A stretch of DNA of 64,000 bases, taken from the NCBI GenBank assembly GCA_008711295.1, contig VUYV01000069.1:831667-895666 (forward strand), in the 5' to 3' direction. Below the pieces are notes generated by a model. The model had not been told where the DNA came from. It saw only the letters and a program-made list of their open reading frames with translations, and searched no databases. The position numbers and the translations under genes are program-made. This document shows positions 36,201 through 51,200 of the stretch, one piece after another; positions within the stretch are counted from its first letter, which is position 1, and every line of letters starts with the position of its first letter. The DNA is from Anarhynchus alexandrinus. Its lineage: Eukaryota; Chordata; Aves; Charadriiformes; Charadriidae.

Positions 36201-39200
36201 GTTTTTTTTGTACTTTTGTAAGTGCAGTCATCTTTTTAATGTCCAAATTAACAATATGAACTTCAAGAAATTTGAGTTGACTTTAAATAAGTATTCCAGA
36301 GACTGGATATTATTATCATTTCCAAACCTTTGGAGTCTGTAATATAGACCCGAATTTTTTCATGAAATCAAGATTTTACTTGAAACTTAGCAATTTTACT
36401 TTCTATCGTAGGTAGGAGAGGAAAAAGAAAAATCAAATCATCCTTTGATGCCCAGTTGAAGTCCATTCATATCCACTCAAACTTCACAGCTGCTCTGAGA
36501 TTCTAACAGGCAGTAATACTATTCTATGCAAACTGGTTGTCACTATCCTTTTCAAGAGAGCTTTCGTCTATGGATCTACTCCATAAACACACTTATAAGA
36601 GTGGGGAAAGATATACACAAGACCCATATATGCATGCATACATACATACACACACACATAGATGCCTTTTATAATATGTACACCCAGAGGAATCAGAGTT
36701 TTGATAAAAGATGTAAGTTGTATAGTTCCAATTTTAATTGTAAATTATAAAATACATTTGGCCATTCCTAGGCCTAATACTAAAAAAATGCCCTAAAAAG
36801 AAAAACTCTTGTAAAGAAAAACTTACAGAAGAAAAAACAGTCCAACTGAAAGATGGTAACTTCAAATTTGGCTGCAAAAATGCAGAGGCTCAAGACAACA
36901 CAGCTTCTGAGAAGGGTAACATATTTGAAACAAAGTAATGTATGAAGGGATTGTCCTATGAAATGCATTCCCAGTACATTAAAGTAACATGGCAGCTATG
37001 ATCTGGTATATATTTCCACACTTTCTAAATTAAAATTCTCACTTTTAAATTAAAATTTGAACTTCTAAATTAAATTCTAACTCAGCTTATTTTAGTGGGT
37101 TAAACCCATCTGGATTAGACTTTGGAAAGTGGGGGGGACACATCAAGTATCTCAAACAAAGCTCAAACCTCTCTGGAGAGGTAATGTAGTAATATGACCC
37201 TCCAGGAATGAAGGAGGTACTTCTCTTACGCTTAAATGGATTGAGGTTTTCTACCAATAAGCAGACCACTCCTGACAAGCTTACCAAATGATAAGACTGA
37301 TTTTAAATGTAAACCAGCAGCAAACGTGAATTGTCCAGTAAACGTGAGGTCTGTCTTAATCAGTTACCAGTAGATGATTTTTAGTCTCATTGTTATATAT
37401 CATACCTGGATATTTGCCACCCTTATTCCTCCTTATGAAGCAAACAATCAGTAAAATCAAGATCAGAAGAGCAACAGCACACATAAGACCAATGAACCAT
37501 CCTTGAGTAGCGATGTCTACCTGCCGACTTGCCATTGCTAGAGAATAAAAGAAGAAAAATGAGATGTTTTGCTGCATTTAAATGCTGTGCTAATTCAAAT
37601 AAATAATAGACCATATACATTGTTCATTAATTAAGGAAAAACATTCAATGTGAAAATTAGTATTAAAAAAAACAGTGATAGTGTATTTTGTGAATATTTT
37701 CACTATTTAAAATGTTTCCAAGTACATGTGCATAGACCTTACTTTTGAGCATATAAGAATTCTGCAACATTTAAGCTTAGCAACTACTTTGCAAAACCTG
37801 CACACATACTGCATTGCTTTCCACAAACCTCAAAACCTTTCTCAACCACTTTACAATAATTAAACTACTGAAATGAAATTGTAAATTATGATTCACACAA
37901 ACATGTTGACTGCATTCTCAAAATGAATAAAAAGCCAATGCTCATTAGCTAATGCACTCCCATTAGTCTGAAATGGGGAAACAGATGGGTCATTCAAGAC
38001 CCTAACATTCAATTTCAACTAAAAATCAACAATGAAGCATCCTTTAAAGCCTTATTAAGCATCATGTTCTCTTCCTCTCCTCAAATCCCTACCTCATCCT
38101 ACAGTTTATCATGATTGCCATGATTAAATGTTAGTGAGGACTTAACACAATGTAATTGGGAAGCCTTGGCACTGTTTCTCCTCAAATGCTGACTCTAGCT
38201 GGAAGATATAAAGGATAAACAAACTACAGAGGAAACACTACAGTCACTAATAAGGACAGGAATTATCTGTGCGGTTGGGGGGTTGGATTCCCCCTACTGG
38301 TCTCCAAAACATTAGGAGGATTCTCATGGTGAAGCTTATTTTCTACTCCCCTGTTTGGAAACACACTATGGGCAACTGGCCTTAGGATTTGCTGTTGGGA
38401 GAAAGTGGGAAGGGTGAGAGGAGTTAGGTACATGTGCTACAGACAGAAGACAACATGAAGTGGAGAAGATGGACATCCATCCAAACCTATCATGTTGATT
38501 CTTCACCTTGTCCTCCAGCCCCCAAACCCAAGTCTGAAACTCTATGAAGAGTTGCTCAATAGACCTCTCTCTATTTAGGAAATAGAGACAAAGATCACCT
38601 TCCCACATGAATAAGGAATGCAAAACACTTCCTATGCATAATTCATACGGCATTTTGATTCAACATTTGTTTTTTCTGGCTTTATGACATAATGTATTGT
38701 ATTAGTAACAGCCAGTAAATTACCTAGGATTTTAGTCCGGATCAATAGTAATTCAGATCTCAGCTTAGTAGACACTTCACACTAGGACCAGATTATACTT
38801 GAGACCTTCAGTCTCTTTGTTTGGATGCTGTGAGTACCTCAGCTCTCATGGCACAATGTGTTTCACCCATGTCTGCTAGGGAAGGTCTGTATCGCTTTAC
38901 ACACAGAAATGTGAAAGTCCCAGAGCCCCATAAAGACTTCCACCTCTCCTTAGAGAACATATGTCTACACGGTAAGGCTCATAAAAGCACATCAGAGAGA
39001 ATCTGTTTTCAATCGAGCATTGACTTTTCTAGCCACAATTCCAGATGACAGAGCATAAACTCTTCCCCGTACAAAACATGCTGGATGACAACTGTCCTGT
39101 GCTGGTGCTGTCCTTTGAACAACGCCTGAGCCTCGTTGGGCAGACAGCTAGCTGACGAGAGACTGCACTGGGCTGGCAAGCACACTAACAATAAAATGTA

Positions 39201-42200
39201 ATAATATTCAGTTATAGGCCAGAATTCAAGCCCATGTCTCCGTATTATTTATTAGTTAAGACAAAGGCTGAGACAGCTTGGAAGCATCAGCTCTCAATGC
39301 TCAAAAGTACCTCTGACGTATGGAGACAGCATCTACCCTCCATTCCATATAGAAGACCAACATGTATGCCACTTCAGAAGTACTAGGCTAAAATTAACTC
39401 TTTATTTTGCTGCCTCTTTTTGGTCTTACTGGGCAAAGTTATGACTTGATTTATTTAAATAGATCAATGAATGAATGTGCCTGGTTACTGTGTAGTTACG
39501 ATAAGGAGATTTCCTGGCCATTGCTTAAGATTATGTTTTCTGATATTTTATAAACTGACTGTTTCTTATACGCACCCAAATTTTAACTATTTTTTGCATA
39601 AAAATGTCTATACATTATATCAATATATAAAAACCTTTTATATATATTTATACTTTATATACCATATAAAAATATAAATATAAATGTGGCAGTCTTAAAA
39701 AACAAAATCACAAAGGTAATCTTCGTCTGAATTATAAATCAAATTAAAATAAATTTTTGTTTCCACAGTAAGGTTAAAATTATTTTGAGTTTTGCACATA
39801 CCCATTTATAATAAGGCATTAAAGGTTGTATAATACATACTGTGATAAAATGCAAAAACACATTTAACATTCAAATGTAGTAAGAAATAGCATCAAGCAA
39901 AACAACTCATGCATAAAAATATGCAAGATAGATGGGAGACAGTAAAGATGAAAACTTACTTATGCAGCTTCCTGTCTTTCTTAACTTATTGCATATCCAG
40001 TAGGAAAGGGTTTCTAGATCTCAGTGCAACTTTAAAAATGGCGCAACATTTCCTGTTTACGCTAAGCAAATTATTTGCTTCAGGCAGAAAGATATTTACT
40101 CTTGGTGAACTGCTAATGGAGGAGAGAATGCAATACACTGCACTGGTATGCTCAAAAAAATAAACCCATACGCTATGAAGGAATGCCTGTCAAAGAAAAA
40201 AATGTGGCAAAAGCCTCACATACAAAATATTCTAGTTTCATTCCTAATTAAGGACATATTCCATATTCCAATATTTTCCTCTTTGTCCACTTCATTTTTT
40301 GCAGCGTTTAAAAGCTTTGATCTAGGCTGAAGACAGCGTGACACATTTTTTTCTGTAAGAAATATACTATGTTAATAATTTAATGCTGGACACTGAACCT
40401 TTCCATTATCAAGAAGCAGAAAAGACTGTCTTTAAATTCCCTTCTTCCTCAATTACTCAAGGACACCAGCCAAGGTGACTGAATATGCACAGGATTCCTT
40501 ATCTACTGGCTCAGTATTTTTTGTGCAGAAAGATGCTTTTGGAAAGGTTTCCATTCAGCTTGTTTTGAACTATACTGTAGACTTGATCCTTGTTTTACTG
40601 CTGCTTTAGGCTTTGGATGTGTATTTGCATAAAACTCTACATATCTGCGTTATACCACTAGCTGTCTCTGGCATACATATAACCTCTGTGTTTAGCCCAT
40701 ACATATTTGCTTGGCACTGCTATTCAGCACCGTATTTTCAAAGCTTTCCTGCAACATGATAAACTGTGAAGAGAAATGGAACAAAACAAAGCAAAAAATT
40801 ATGATTTTAGAAAGTGCTCACTTTCAAACTGGCATATTAATTATTTACTTTGTTGTCTGAAAATTATTACATATTTTTCAAGCATATTTTCATATTTAAA
40901 CTACTTTCTTAAATCATAACATTCTGGAGTTGGTGAGGCAACTGCTAAATAACTATGCACTGACCAAAATGCTTGGAATGAGCAAAAGTGGCTAGCAAAT
41001 ACACAACAAATAATAACAGCTGACCAAGAACATGCTGTGATGGTAACGATACATTCAGCATAACATCAAAACACTTCCAATAAAGCCCCTTCTCTGAGTT
41101 AAATGAACAAGCATTACTGATTTGCTTATGAAGAAATATGGCTGAAATATGTACATAAGGAACTTAAACAGCCTTACTGATTCACAGGAAATAGTTCTGA
41201 CATCAAAATCTATATACAACCAGTATATGACAGGAAAAGAAACATTTAGAAGTAGGAATCTCTCAACACTGGTATAAATAGATTACACGAGACATAAAAT
41301 TTAATCTGCACTTCTGATTATGCAAACATTTTAGCTCAGATTTTTTGTATTAAAACTGTTCATATACAGATTGTTAAATTTAAAAATATATACTTGGCTC
41401 TATTAAAGTACATGCTATTTAAATATAGCCATCTAATGATATTAATTAGAAATAAACTAAACAGGTCATCTTCAGTGCACAGCACACAGATGGAGTGTGA
41501 GCATCAAGTATCTTGCCCCTAATATAAACAACAGACAAGTACAGTGAATTGGAAGGATGAAAATACTCATAATCTACATCATAAATATGCTGGCATAATT
41601 TAGAAGTTTATAAAATAATTCAACATTGCTCTGAAAAAAGAACATGCAAAGATGCTAACTCCAACATCTCTTAGCTAGAAGCAGTTCAACGTTTCAGCAC
41701 TTGGTCTACCACAATTCTGACTATGATACAGAACTGGTACGGTGTGCCTCACCTGGACCTGTCTCAAACACATCCTCTGAACTCCTAAAACCAGACAGGC
41801 CCTCAGCACCAACCCGGACTTTATATGCTGTTCCTGGTGTTAAACCCTTTAACACAAAGAAGCTTCGAGAACCATTTACAATTTCTTTTTTCCAATCTTC
41901 TTTGCCTACAAAAATTTTAGGAAAACAACATATTGGAATTTTAATTTTCTCTGTATTACTGAAAATTTCTAGACAGAATACTATCAACAGTTACTTGACT
42001 AAACTATGGATTGGCTGAAAAAAATCACTATTCTCTCAAAAAATAATAAAATTACACAAAATTATGACTTCAAATAATATATTGCATGCAATATATTGAA
42101 GAAGACATTGTACATGAATTATGAAACTATTTTAAACATTTGTTCCATTGTACTAGTGAAATACTATTTTCATGTACTTTTTAAAAAGGCTTATTGAACT

Positions 42201-45200
42201 TGCAATTATAAAATACATTTTAAAAGATTTTAATAATTTAATTACACTTCTGTAGTTTCAGTCAAAATTTATTTCAGTCGAGAAGTTCTACTTCGAAATC
42301 TGAACCTATCATATTTCCTGATCATTCTCTTATATCTAATACAGTCTCAGCTGTTTATTTGACTGATATCCAGAAAAATGCATTTATATTCCAATTGTCA
42401 GACTGGTCATCTTTAGTCATAACTTTAGAAGGACAGGGGATTTGAAGTGAAGTATCTTGGTTTTATTAGATAACTGTTTTAATTATTACTGGTGTTATCA
42501 AAGATTAAAATCTGGTTTTATGCCAATAAAAGTACATAAGTTGGTTGATACATTATTTTAAGGTTTAATTTGACAAAGAATATTGTTTTGATTGGCTCAC
42601 TTATTTAATTCCTTTTTTTTCCTGAATTGGACATAATTTAGGAAAACTGTTATATCCTATTTTAATGCAGGTGATCATATTTTTACACATGTAATCACTG
42701 CATGACAAACAACTTCATGCAAACCACATTGTTAGAAGTTCACGTTCAGAAGAATTTATACAGTAATACAAAGGAACAAAGGCTGATATTCTATCTAAGC
42801 ATCAAATACCTGCTACACATTGATGTTCATTAAAATGAAAATTATGTGATCTTCCCGATCAAAGTAAAAAATCATTCTTCTAGGCATTTAAGAGCTATCA
42901 TTAACACTGGGTCAATTTAGGACCACATTTACTATATAAATCTTTGAAAATATATCTGAACACTTTAGCAAAATTTAATGAAATGACTTCTTACTGCCTG
43001 CTACACCATATTCAACATAAAAGTTCGCATGATCTGGTCCCTCATACTCCCAACTGATATTGGCATAGGTCTCAGCAGCAGCTGTTGTAACATTTCTGAT
43101 CCTTGGATAAAGTGGTTGCACTGAATACACAACAGAAAAACAAAGCAGAATACAAAAATGTGACTTCATACATTAAAAAAAAAATTTTTTTAAGAAGTTA
43201 CTATGTTAATTTAGACCATATACAGGGAAAGTACAGTACATTTGCCATTATTTCCATTACTGGAAATTAGTGACTAAAGCAGCATATTTGGTAATTGAAT
43301 CCTAGGCAGTTACTACACTATGAAATTATAAAGTAAAATCTGTGTACACTACTGAGCATGCCCTGTATCACAAAAACTGCCAAACACTTAAAATACCTAA
43401 TTGCCAAAATTCTGGAAAACATTATTTCTATTCATCTAGAATAAAAATGCAGACAGCTGGAAAGTGAGAACATTGTCAGGGTAACGGGAAATGGTAGGAG
43501 AGAACAGAGTTCTGAAGGTGGTACACACCTCCCTTTACGCCACGTGTCACTGAATGGACTGCAAATGCCTCAACTGCAAGCCCTCACAGGATTTTGTCTC
43601 TATTGCATTGATAATGATAAAAAAGGAAGACAATACCCTTATAGAATGTTGGACGGACAGTGTGCATGACTGGGGAGGTTGCAAAAAGGGTTTCTGAATA
43701 TCCTTCACCATCAGAGATAGTAGGAAAGAAAAAATAAAGAGTAAAACCACTTTGCATCGAAAAGTAACATTTAAATAATACAGTATAATCTTACCTGTTA
43801 AATGAATAACACATGCACACTCTAAGTTCATGCAGGATTCAATTAGTTCTACTTGTTAAAATAAAAAACAGCTAAATGATACACATGTATTTGAAAGCAA
43901 ACTGAAGTATGTGTGTACTGACACCTTTACTTTCACAGAACATTTCTGAAATGAGCTTCATTAATGTTAATGAATTCACAGCACCTTTAGACATTGGAAC
44001 ATTAGACATCAGATATTGGAAAGCCAATATCAAAATACTCTGATGTGAAGGACACAAATCACTAGAATGCAAGAAGCTGTTCATTTTAAGGTACTGTGTC
44101 TTACTGTTGACATTCTTGTTAGACAAAAGTACTTTTCACAGATACGCCTAATGCCCACATCTATGAGAAGTACTTCACTCTTCAGCATCCTGTAGTTAGC
44201 CACTTCTTTGCTCCTACCTTAATTCTTTGTTGTCCGTTAATGCTTGTTACAAATGGACATATATTTCAGTATTTTTCTTTGCCTAATACTAATCAAAAAT
44301 AGATTTTAATAGTTCTAATAGTGTAATAGTGCAGATACAAAGCGGATGCTTCTCAAAGGTATGAAATTAGTTTTTAATGAAAACGCCTCACTCAGTTTGC
44401 CACTGACTTTTTGTATTCTACTAAAAATATCTTCTTTTTTAGAAACAACACCAAAAATACTTCGCAAAGGACCAGGAAACATCAGAGGTAAAAACTTAGT
44501 CTCAGTAAAGACAAATGGCAGGATTTCAATGGCTTCACCTACGTGAGAAAATAAAATGGGCAAAAGCCTGTTCTTTTATCTATGTACTTAAATTATTTTC
44601 TCCTCAAAGCAGCATGGCTTTGTCCATATGGCTGACTGGAAGCAGCTTCAAGTGAAATTCAAAGAGAAAATGGCTTACTTTGGCATCATAAAATAAATAG
44701 ATTTGTATACAAGCCCCTAGCACAGACTAAATAATGAGTACCATGTCTAGAAAACTATAGTTTCTACGTTTTTTTTAAATACCGAAATGATGCAAATTCC
44801 ATCAATTCTCCTGAAAATGTATTCTCATGCTCACAAACTTTCACAATATCAGACTTTTCATCCCCATACTTGCATCAAATTTTTCTTAACTCTATTCCAC
44901 TAGTACTCACTCAAATCTTTGATCTGTATTAAACTCATTACTCCCACGTTTGATGTCACTGCAGGTAAGTTGTGCTTATATATTTTACATATGATTTCTT
45001 TCACCAACCAAAAATAATAAGGAATATAATATTTAAATAATAAAGAATATATTCATTCCTTGACTAAAACTACCTTCACAAAATCAAATAGAATGCATTA
45101 GATTTAAAAAAAGCCATCTAGGTTACTATGTCAACAACAATACCCCTAAGATATACCAGAGCCAGAGCTGTCTACGGGAAATATAGCATGTAACCATATA

Positions 45201-48200
45201 CACTATGGTAATGCAAGGGGATTAGATTCTGCTTCTCTGTGCCACTTGAAGGTAGCGAGAGGAAAGAATAGCACGCTCTAAATTTAGAGAGGTGCAGAGT
45301 CGGAGATTGCAGACAGGATATATAAACTTCCTTCCTCATTTGCACACAGGAACAGGTGTCTGTTACAATCAGCATCTAAGCATTTGTCCTGTGCCAAGAA
45401 AACAACTGGTTTGTATTCTAGATATGACTTTGTTTTGTTTCATTAAATTGTATTTTCTCAAACCCGTATTTTCCTGGATTTTGCTCTTCCCCTGAAGATG
45501 TCTAATTAGCAGCACAACTGTATGACTGATATTTGTCACTAATATTAAAGACAGAAGAAACTCTTCGCAATTATCTGTGTCAAACTCTTGCAAAGAGATG
45601 TCACGCAATTACACCTAACTTCTTCCTCCTCATGCCTGAGCACTTGGGGATGAAGAAACTGTCTCATCTTGTGTGAAAGACTCCAGATGACAGACAGATT
45701 ATTTTATCTTGTGTTTTGGGTTTCTTTTTCCATCTCCAATTTCCAGTTTCTGCTCTGATTAAAGAGTTGCCTGCTAGATTAAAGACCCAATATCTGGTGA
45801 ATGCCTTTCTGTCCTATGACTGCATATAACAATTAAGTTTGCTCTGAAAATTACCTTCACCTCTTGGTGTCTCAGTTTCTAAATCCTCTCAAGTAACCTA
45901 TTTATGCTTACATTTATCAGATTTACTCTTATCTGATTCTTACCAACAGCTGTTTGTATAGATTTATCCATGTTTAGTATTTGGTCAGGTTTAAGTTGTG
46001 TTTTTTTCCTATTGAATACAGTGCACCAAGAACTTTGTTCAATAGCACATTTACGTTCAAAATCATTATTTTTGTAATTCTTCCTCTTTTCACTACTGCT
46101 TGACCTAATTTTTCAGCATGCCTGGAAACTTTTAGTTATGTCTGTTAAATGTGCCATATTTGCAACATGAATACACACATAAGAAGATAAAAGATGGCTG
46201 ATGGATCCTGAGGTGATGAAAGCCTAGAGTCGAAGTAGTTACAACGTTCAAAACTTGTCTCCAATCTACCCAGACTCTTGTCTTCTCAGTCAGCACACCT
46301 CTAATTATAATTAACCTCTTAGTTCTTCAATATGTTTCCCAGCACTGTTCACAAATGCAAAATGTGTAATTGTCAGTTGGCAGAAACTCTCAGCGTGTGC
46401 AAGCGCCAGTTGGTAAAAAGGGGGGCAGAAAGCTTTGTTTCGGGGAGCAGGGCTTTTTCAGTCGCGGAGCACGGTGCTCTCTTTATCTGTAACCATGCAC
46501 GACGCTGTGCAGCAGCACTGACAAAAGCGTCGCTCTAAAACTGATGGGAATGGATTGTTAATAAGTTACGGTTTTTATACAGACCGACTCTCATTCAGCT
46601 ACCTCCAGTAAATTAAGCTCTTTTAACCATGCTACAATACAATGCAAAATTTAGCTGGCAGGTCTGAGTATGGTTCCGTTCCTGTAGTGAGATATGGTAT
46701 ACAAGCTGCTGCCAACTGTTGAGAACAAGGCCGAGGCTCAAAGTAAAATTTTCCTTTCTTTTCAAATTAATCCCAGTGCTTTTTTAGTGGAGTTTTTTTG
46801 TAGAGTTGTATTTAATCTTCCAGCCTTTCAAGAACACAGTTCCTCCAAGTGACACAGTTACACTTGGGCTGCAGATTCAATAGAATTTAGTAAGACACAA
46901 CATGAGATATGAATGGATTTTAACAACAGAATAGGTACTCTCTCTCGAGATTTAGTTCAGCAGAACAATAAATGAAATAATCCCCAAAGTGACTAAACTT
47001 AAGGAATTTTCGTGGGATTCACCTGATAACCCAGAAAAAATGGCAGGTAAGTGACAAGCACACATTTGAAGGTTGGTGTCAAATAGAAAAAACACCCTGC
47101 AAAGCAGTACATCATAGAAAATTAGCTAAAATGCATATATAAAAAGAAAAATTCAAAGGAAAAAAACCCATAGCCCCACATAGGAAAAGATGAAGGAAAA
47201 AGGTGATATATTCTGCCAGAGACTGTAAGATACCGAGAAGGGTTTTGCTTTTGTTTGTTTTTTAACCTACAACTTTTACAGTATGAAATTCAAGCCCTGG
47301 TATAACAGTAGGAGTGAATTCTATTTCTGGCAGTAAGATACGGGCATTAGTCACTTCTAAGATTATTTAGGCCATTGCAGGAGCATTGCCGTAGTGCAAG
47401 AAATAAGGAAGACAAAGAAATGCAAGAAATCATTTCACTGATAAACATTGAGCGTGGCATGGATTTTGCGTGACATCTATGAAGTGAAAGATATTTGCAG
47501 AAATTTTTGCATTGCAATAATCATCATTTTCTCTAGTTTAGCATGCAAAGCATCTTCATTGTTCCCAGTAGACTTAAAAGAGGACAAAACAGTGGTTCTG
47601 CATAGCAGGCTGTACTGAAAGAATCACATAGATACATCATGGAGAAGTCCACAGGGAGAGAGCGGCTGAAGGAGCAGTACAAAATTACTATGATCAACTT
47701 GAAAAGAAAAAGCAGCATGAACTTGTTAGCCAAGAATATGGAGACACTATGTGAAACGATTCAAAGAGGCAGGGAAAACAGATGGTGGGCAGGAGAAATG
47801 ATTTAAAGAACAGCATTTTGTATAGAACAAAGAAAACAGAGATGATCCGATCTTCTACAAAAGAGATCAGAGATACGAACTCAGCTGAGAATGATTTCTA
47901 GCCTACAGTGAAGAGCTACATATTGGAGATTCAGTCAGAAAAAAAAAGAATACTTTCAAACCCAGGGGCTGACCACTTGTTTTTCTCTCTTGCAACGAAA
48001 GTATTTTTGTCAATAATACTTGAGATGTGAAGTTCACATGAAGAAGGCAGACTAGACTGAGAAACTCATTGACAGGAAGCGTCAGGTTCAATTAAAGGTA
48101 ACTGTGATCTCACAACCTTACTTTAACTGCAGTTCAGGACTGCCAGCTACCCGTGTCTGTGTGCACGCAGACTACAAGACATTGCTTTCAAATTAAAATG

Positions 48201-51200
48201 CTGACTAAATCAAAAAGAAACTGAAAAGTGAAACAAGAAGGCTTGTGAAATGTAAAGACTGGCATATCGTGCCATGACTCCCTACACTTCAGCTTACCAC
48301 AAACACAATAATGAGCCCCTGTGACTGTTTATTTTAATGAGCAACTTTCATTTCCACCACTGGTCAAGTTTCTATTCTGTTCCTTCCTCTATAGTCCAGT
48401 TATTTAAAACTTCTAATGGAAAAGAGTAGTAAAGACTTGACTCCAGTGACCATCTGAGTCACTTTCCAGCTGCTACTATCATTATTTTATATGTAATCAG
48501 GTTCTTATTCCCCAATTTTGCTCACACCTTTGTTACCTCATGCCTGTCATTAGATGTCAATACATAAATGGCAATATCAATGCATACTCCTTATCTAATA
48601 CCGGGTATACTACATAATCTTTTACATACACAGTTTTCAGACGCATTTAGAATACAGGTTGCTAGAAGAAAAACAATTATTTTTTTCTTTGTAGTGCCAT
48701 AATTTGATGAAATTTAAGTCATTTATAACATCACAGTATTAGAAAGGAAAAAAGATAGTGCAAGTCAAATAGGAGTATCAACTACAACAGGATAGCTTGC
48801 CTATCTAGTAAAATAATGTGTCTTGTGATTTACTCGTGTGGGCTTGTGAGAGAATGACATGGATCTCCTCTGTTAAGTTTCCCTTAGAGAAGGAAAACTA
48901 AATTCTTGTCATTTGCCAAGATCCACTGCATTTCTGCTATTTGCTTCAATGGCTCTGTTTGTCTAAAGAACTTTTTCATTAGGATGGTGCCCATATTACA
49001 GGGAGACAATAATTTCCTCCTTTTATTGCCCCCTCCCCCATTTGAATAGAGCTTCTAAGTTTTATTCCAGCTATAGAAAAAAAATGATTCCTTTATCTAA
49101 ATCCCTTAGCCTTGACCTCTATTTCATGTTTTCATCTAAATTGTTATTTTACCTTATGGGAAAAATGCATAAAACTTGCTTCTCTACTTATTGGTCTAGA
49201 ATATACTGGATATCTTTACTTAACACCAGTATAGTCATTATAATCACACAAACTCAGTTGGGACAAATATTAAAAGCGTCAAGTGTAGCAGTAAGCAGAC
49301 CGGTTACTTTCATTGTTCTTAAAGTAATAAAAGACACGCCTGTCTAAAAAGATGGTAAAAGGCATATGGTATCAAGAGACAGGGAATGTACTTTGGAACT
49401 ACAATAAAAATATTGAGACACTCTAAGATCCTTAGATTTACCATAGCAGTATTTCCCTCTGCCCTGTAATACATAGTTGTACTCTGAGAAGTGAAGTATG
49501 TCCCAAGTTGCACAGCTTGCCCAGGTTTAGATGATTTTAATTCCTCCAGGACCTTGTGTCTTATGTTTCTGACTGGCTAAGAGGCAGGTCTCCAGGGGCA
49601 GCCAGCCAGTAGAAAACACCAAGTACAGAAATTTCAGTGCAATTTAGGCTGGCTGAATCTGGGACCTATTGTCTTCTTTACTTCCAAGATGAATGTGCTC
49701 AAACGAAAGAGAAAGGGTAATTACATTTTTCTGGTAAGTTCTGCCCTTCAAGATGAAAAAATGGAGATGTTTTTGATAGATCACAAAAAAGTTGAGAATA
49801 TCTAAATTTCAATTTCTCCTTGGTTTGGCTTTGGGTCCACAACAGTAAGAACTGTATATATGTACAGGCCCTCCTGCACTTAATGGAGGAGTAAAATTCA
49901 CTGCTGGGTACGGCTTCTTCTTGAGTGGGCTGAGTATTTCTGTCTTCCAAATCCACCCATTCATGAGACCAAATAATTTGGCACTTGATCTTGATAATAC
50001 GATCCTCCTTTTCCTTCCTCATAGCCCCTGACCAGGAGCGAAACAGTTAATCACGTTAATGTAAGTAACCACTGAGCACATTCATCTCAGACCTGCAGCA
50101 ACTCAGATGTCCTAACAGATGTCATGGCTTTAGTTCCATCCTGTTTGCAGTTCCAAGGTTTTCTTTGCAATTATAAGAGCTAGATGCTACAGGAATATGG
50201 GAAAACTTTGAAACCATAAACGGCATGGAACCAAACGAAGACATCTGCTTAGTTTTCAGAGAATCTGAGATGACAGCTCTGAAACGTGAGCTGCTCCAGC
50301 TGATCTTACAAATAAGACACTTTCTACTAGCCACAGACTGTGATATGGCTATAATTAGACCTCAGTTTCACACAGAGAACCCATTTTTCCTTGCCTGAGT
50401 TTTTATAGTCAGCTAAAAAATAATGAGAACTTAATTTACATTTCTGCTGTTAATGTCCAGGACTACAAGCCAGTTTGATTGTGCCAATCTGTGCTGACTT
50501 TTCAGCTACAACTAGTCTAAAAAACAGTGGGAAAGACTTGCCATTAAAATAAATCCACAACTCTATACACTCACCAGAAATGCAACTGATATTAGAATAT
50601 ACTTATGTATATACATATATACAATATATGCACAGATGCATGCATACATACATATATATAGTCTGACTTATACCATACTGTGTGAATTAAGTTCTTTTTT
50701 GTGGCTATTATCATTCAAAACACCTGATCACCAAGTGGAAAGAAAATATATGTAAAACAATTTATGCTTCTTGTAAAAAAATGTTGGGTATTTGATGTAC
50801 AGAGTTTGATTTGGGACCTTTATGGTCTGAGAATCTGAAGCACAGATGTTCATTAGTGTTAATGACATCTGTGTGATAAAATGACACATATATATAGAGA
50901 CACCTCTCTGACTTACAGCTACTTAACAGTCCTCAGGACAATCACTGCTTCTGCCAGAAAAGGTATCAAAATTCGTAAACACTGTGTGCAAAAATGTGAA
51001 CAACACCTTGTTTGACAGAAGAACTGCATCATAAAGAACAAAATATTACTGAATTCAAGAATAAGGAAGATAATATGTTTCCCTCACTGAAATATCCTCA
51101 AGTGCTCACTCACAAGATCTGTGAACCTAAGACAGCAGGAAGCCATTTGTCTGTATATTCAATCTGATACTCGAACTGAGACGTATACAGAGGGTATTGT

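Noticed and set aside
44315..44563. Minus-strand frame beginning after a tag ([16 protein letters not shown]...) considered as an extra NRCAM exon
   Set aside because: It does not match any NrCAM segment. The micro-exon joins in frame to the FN5 exon without it, and no good donor closes it.
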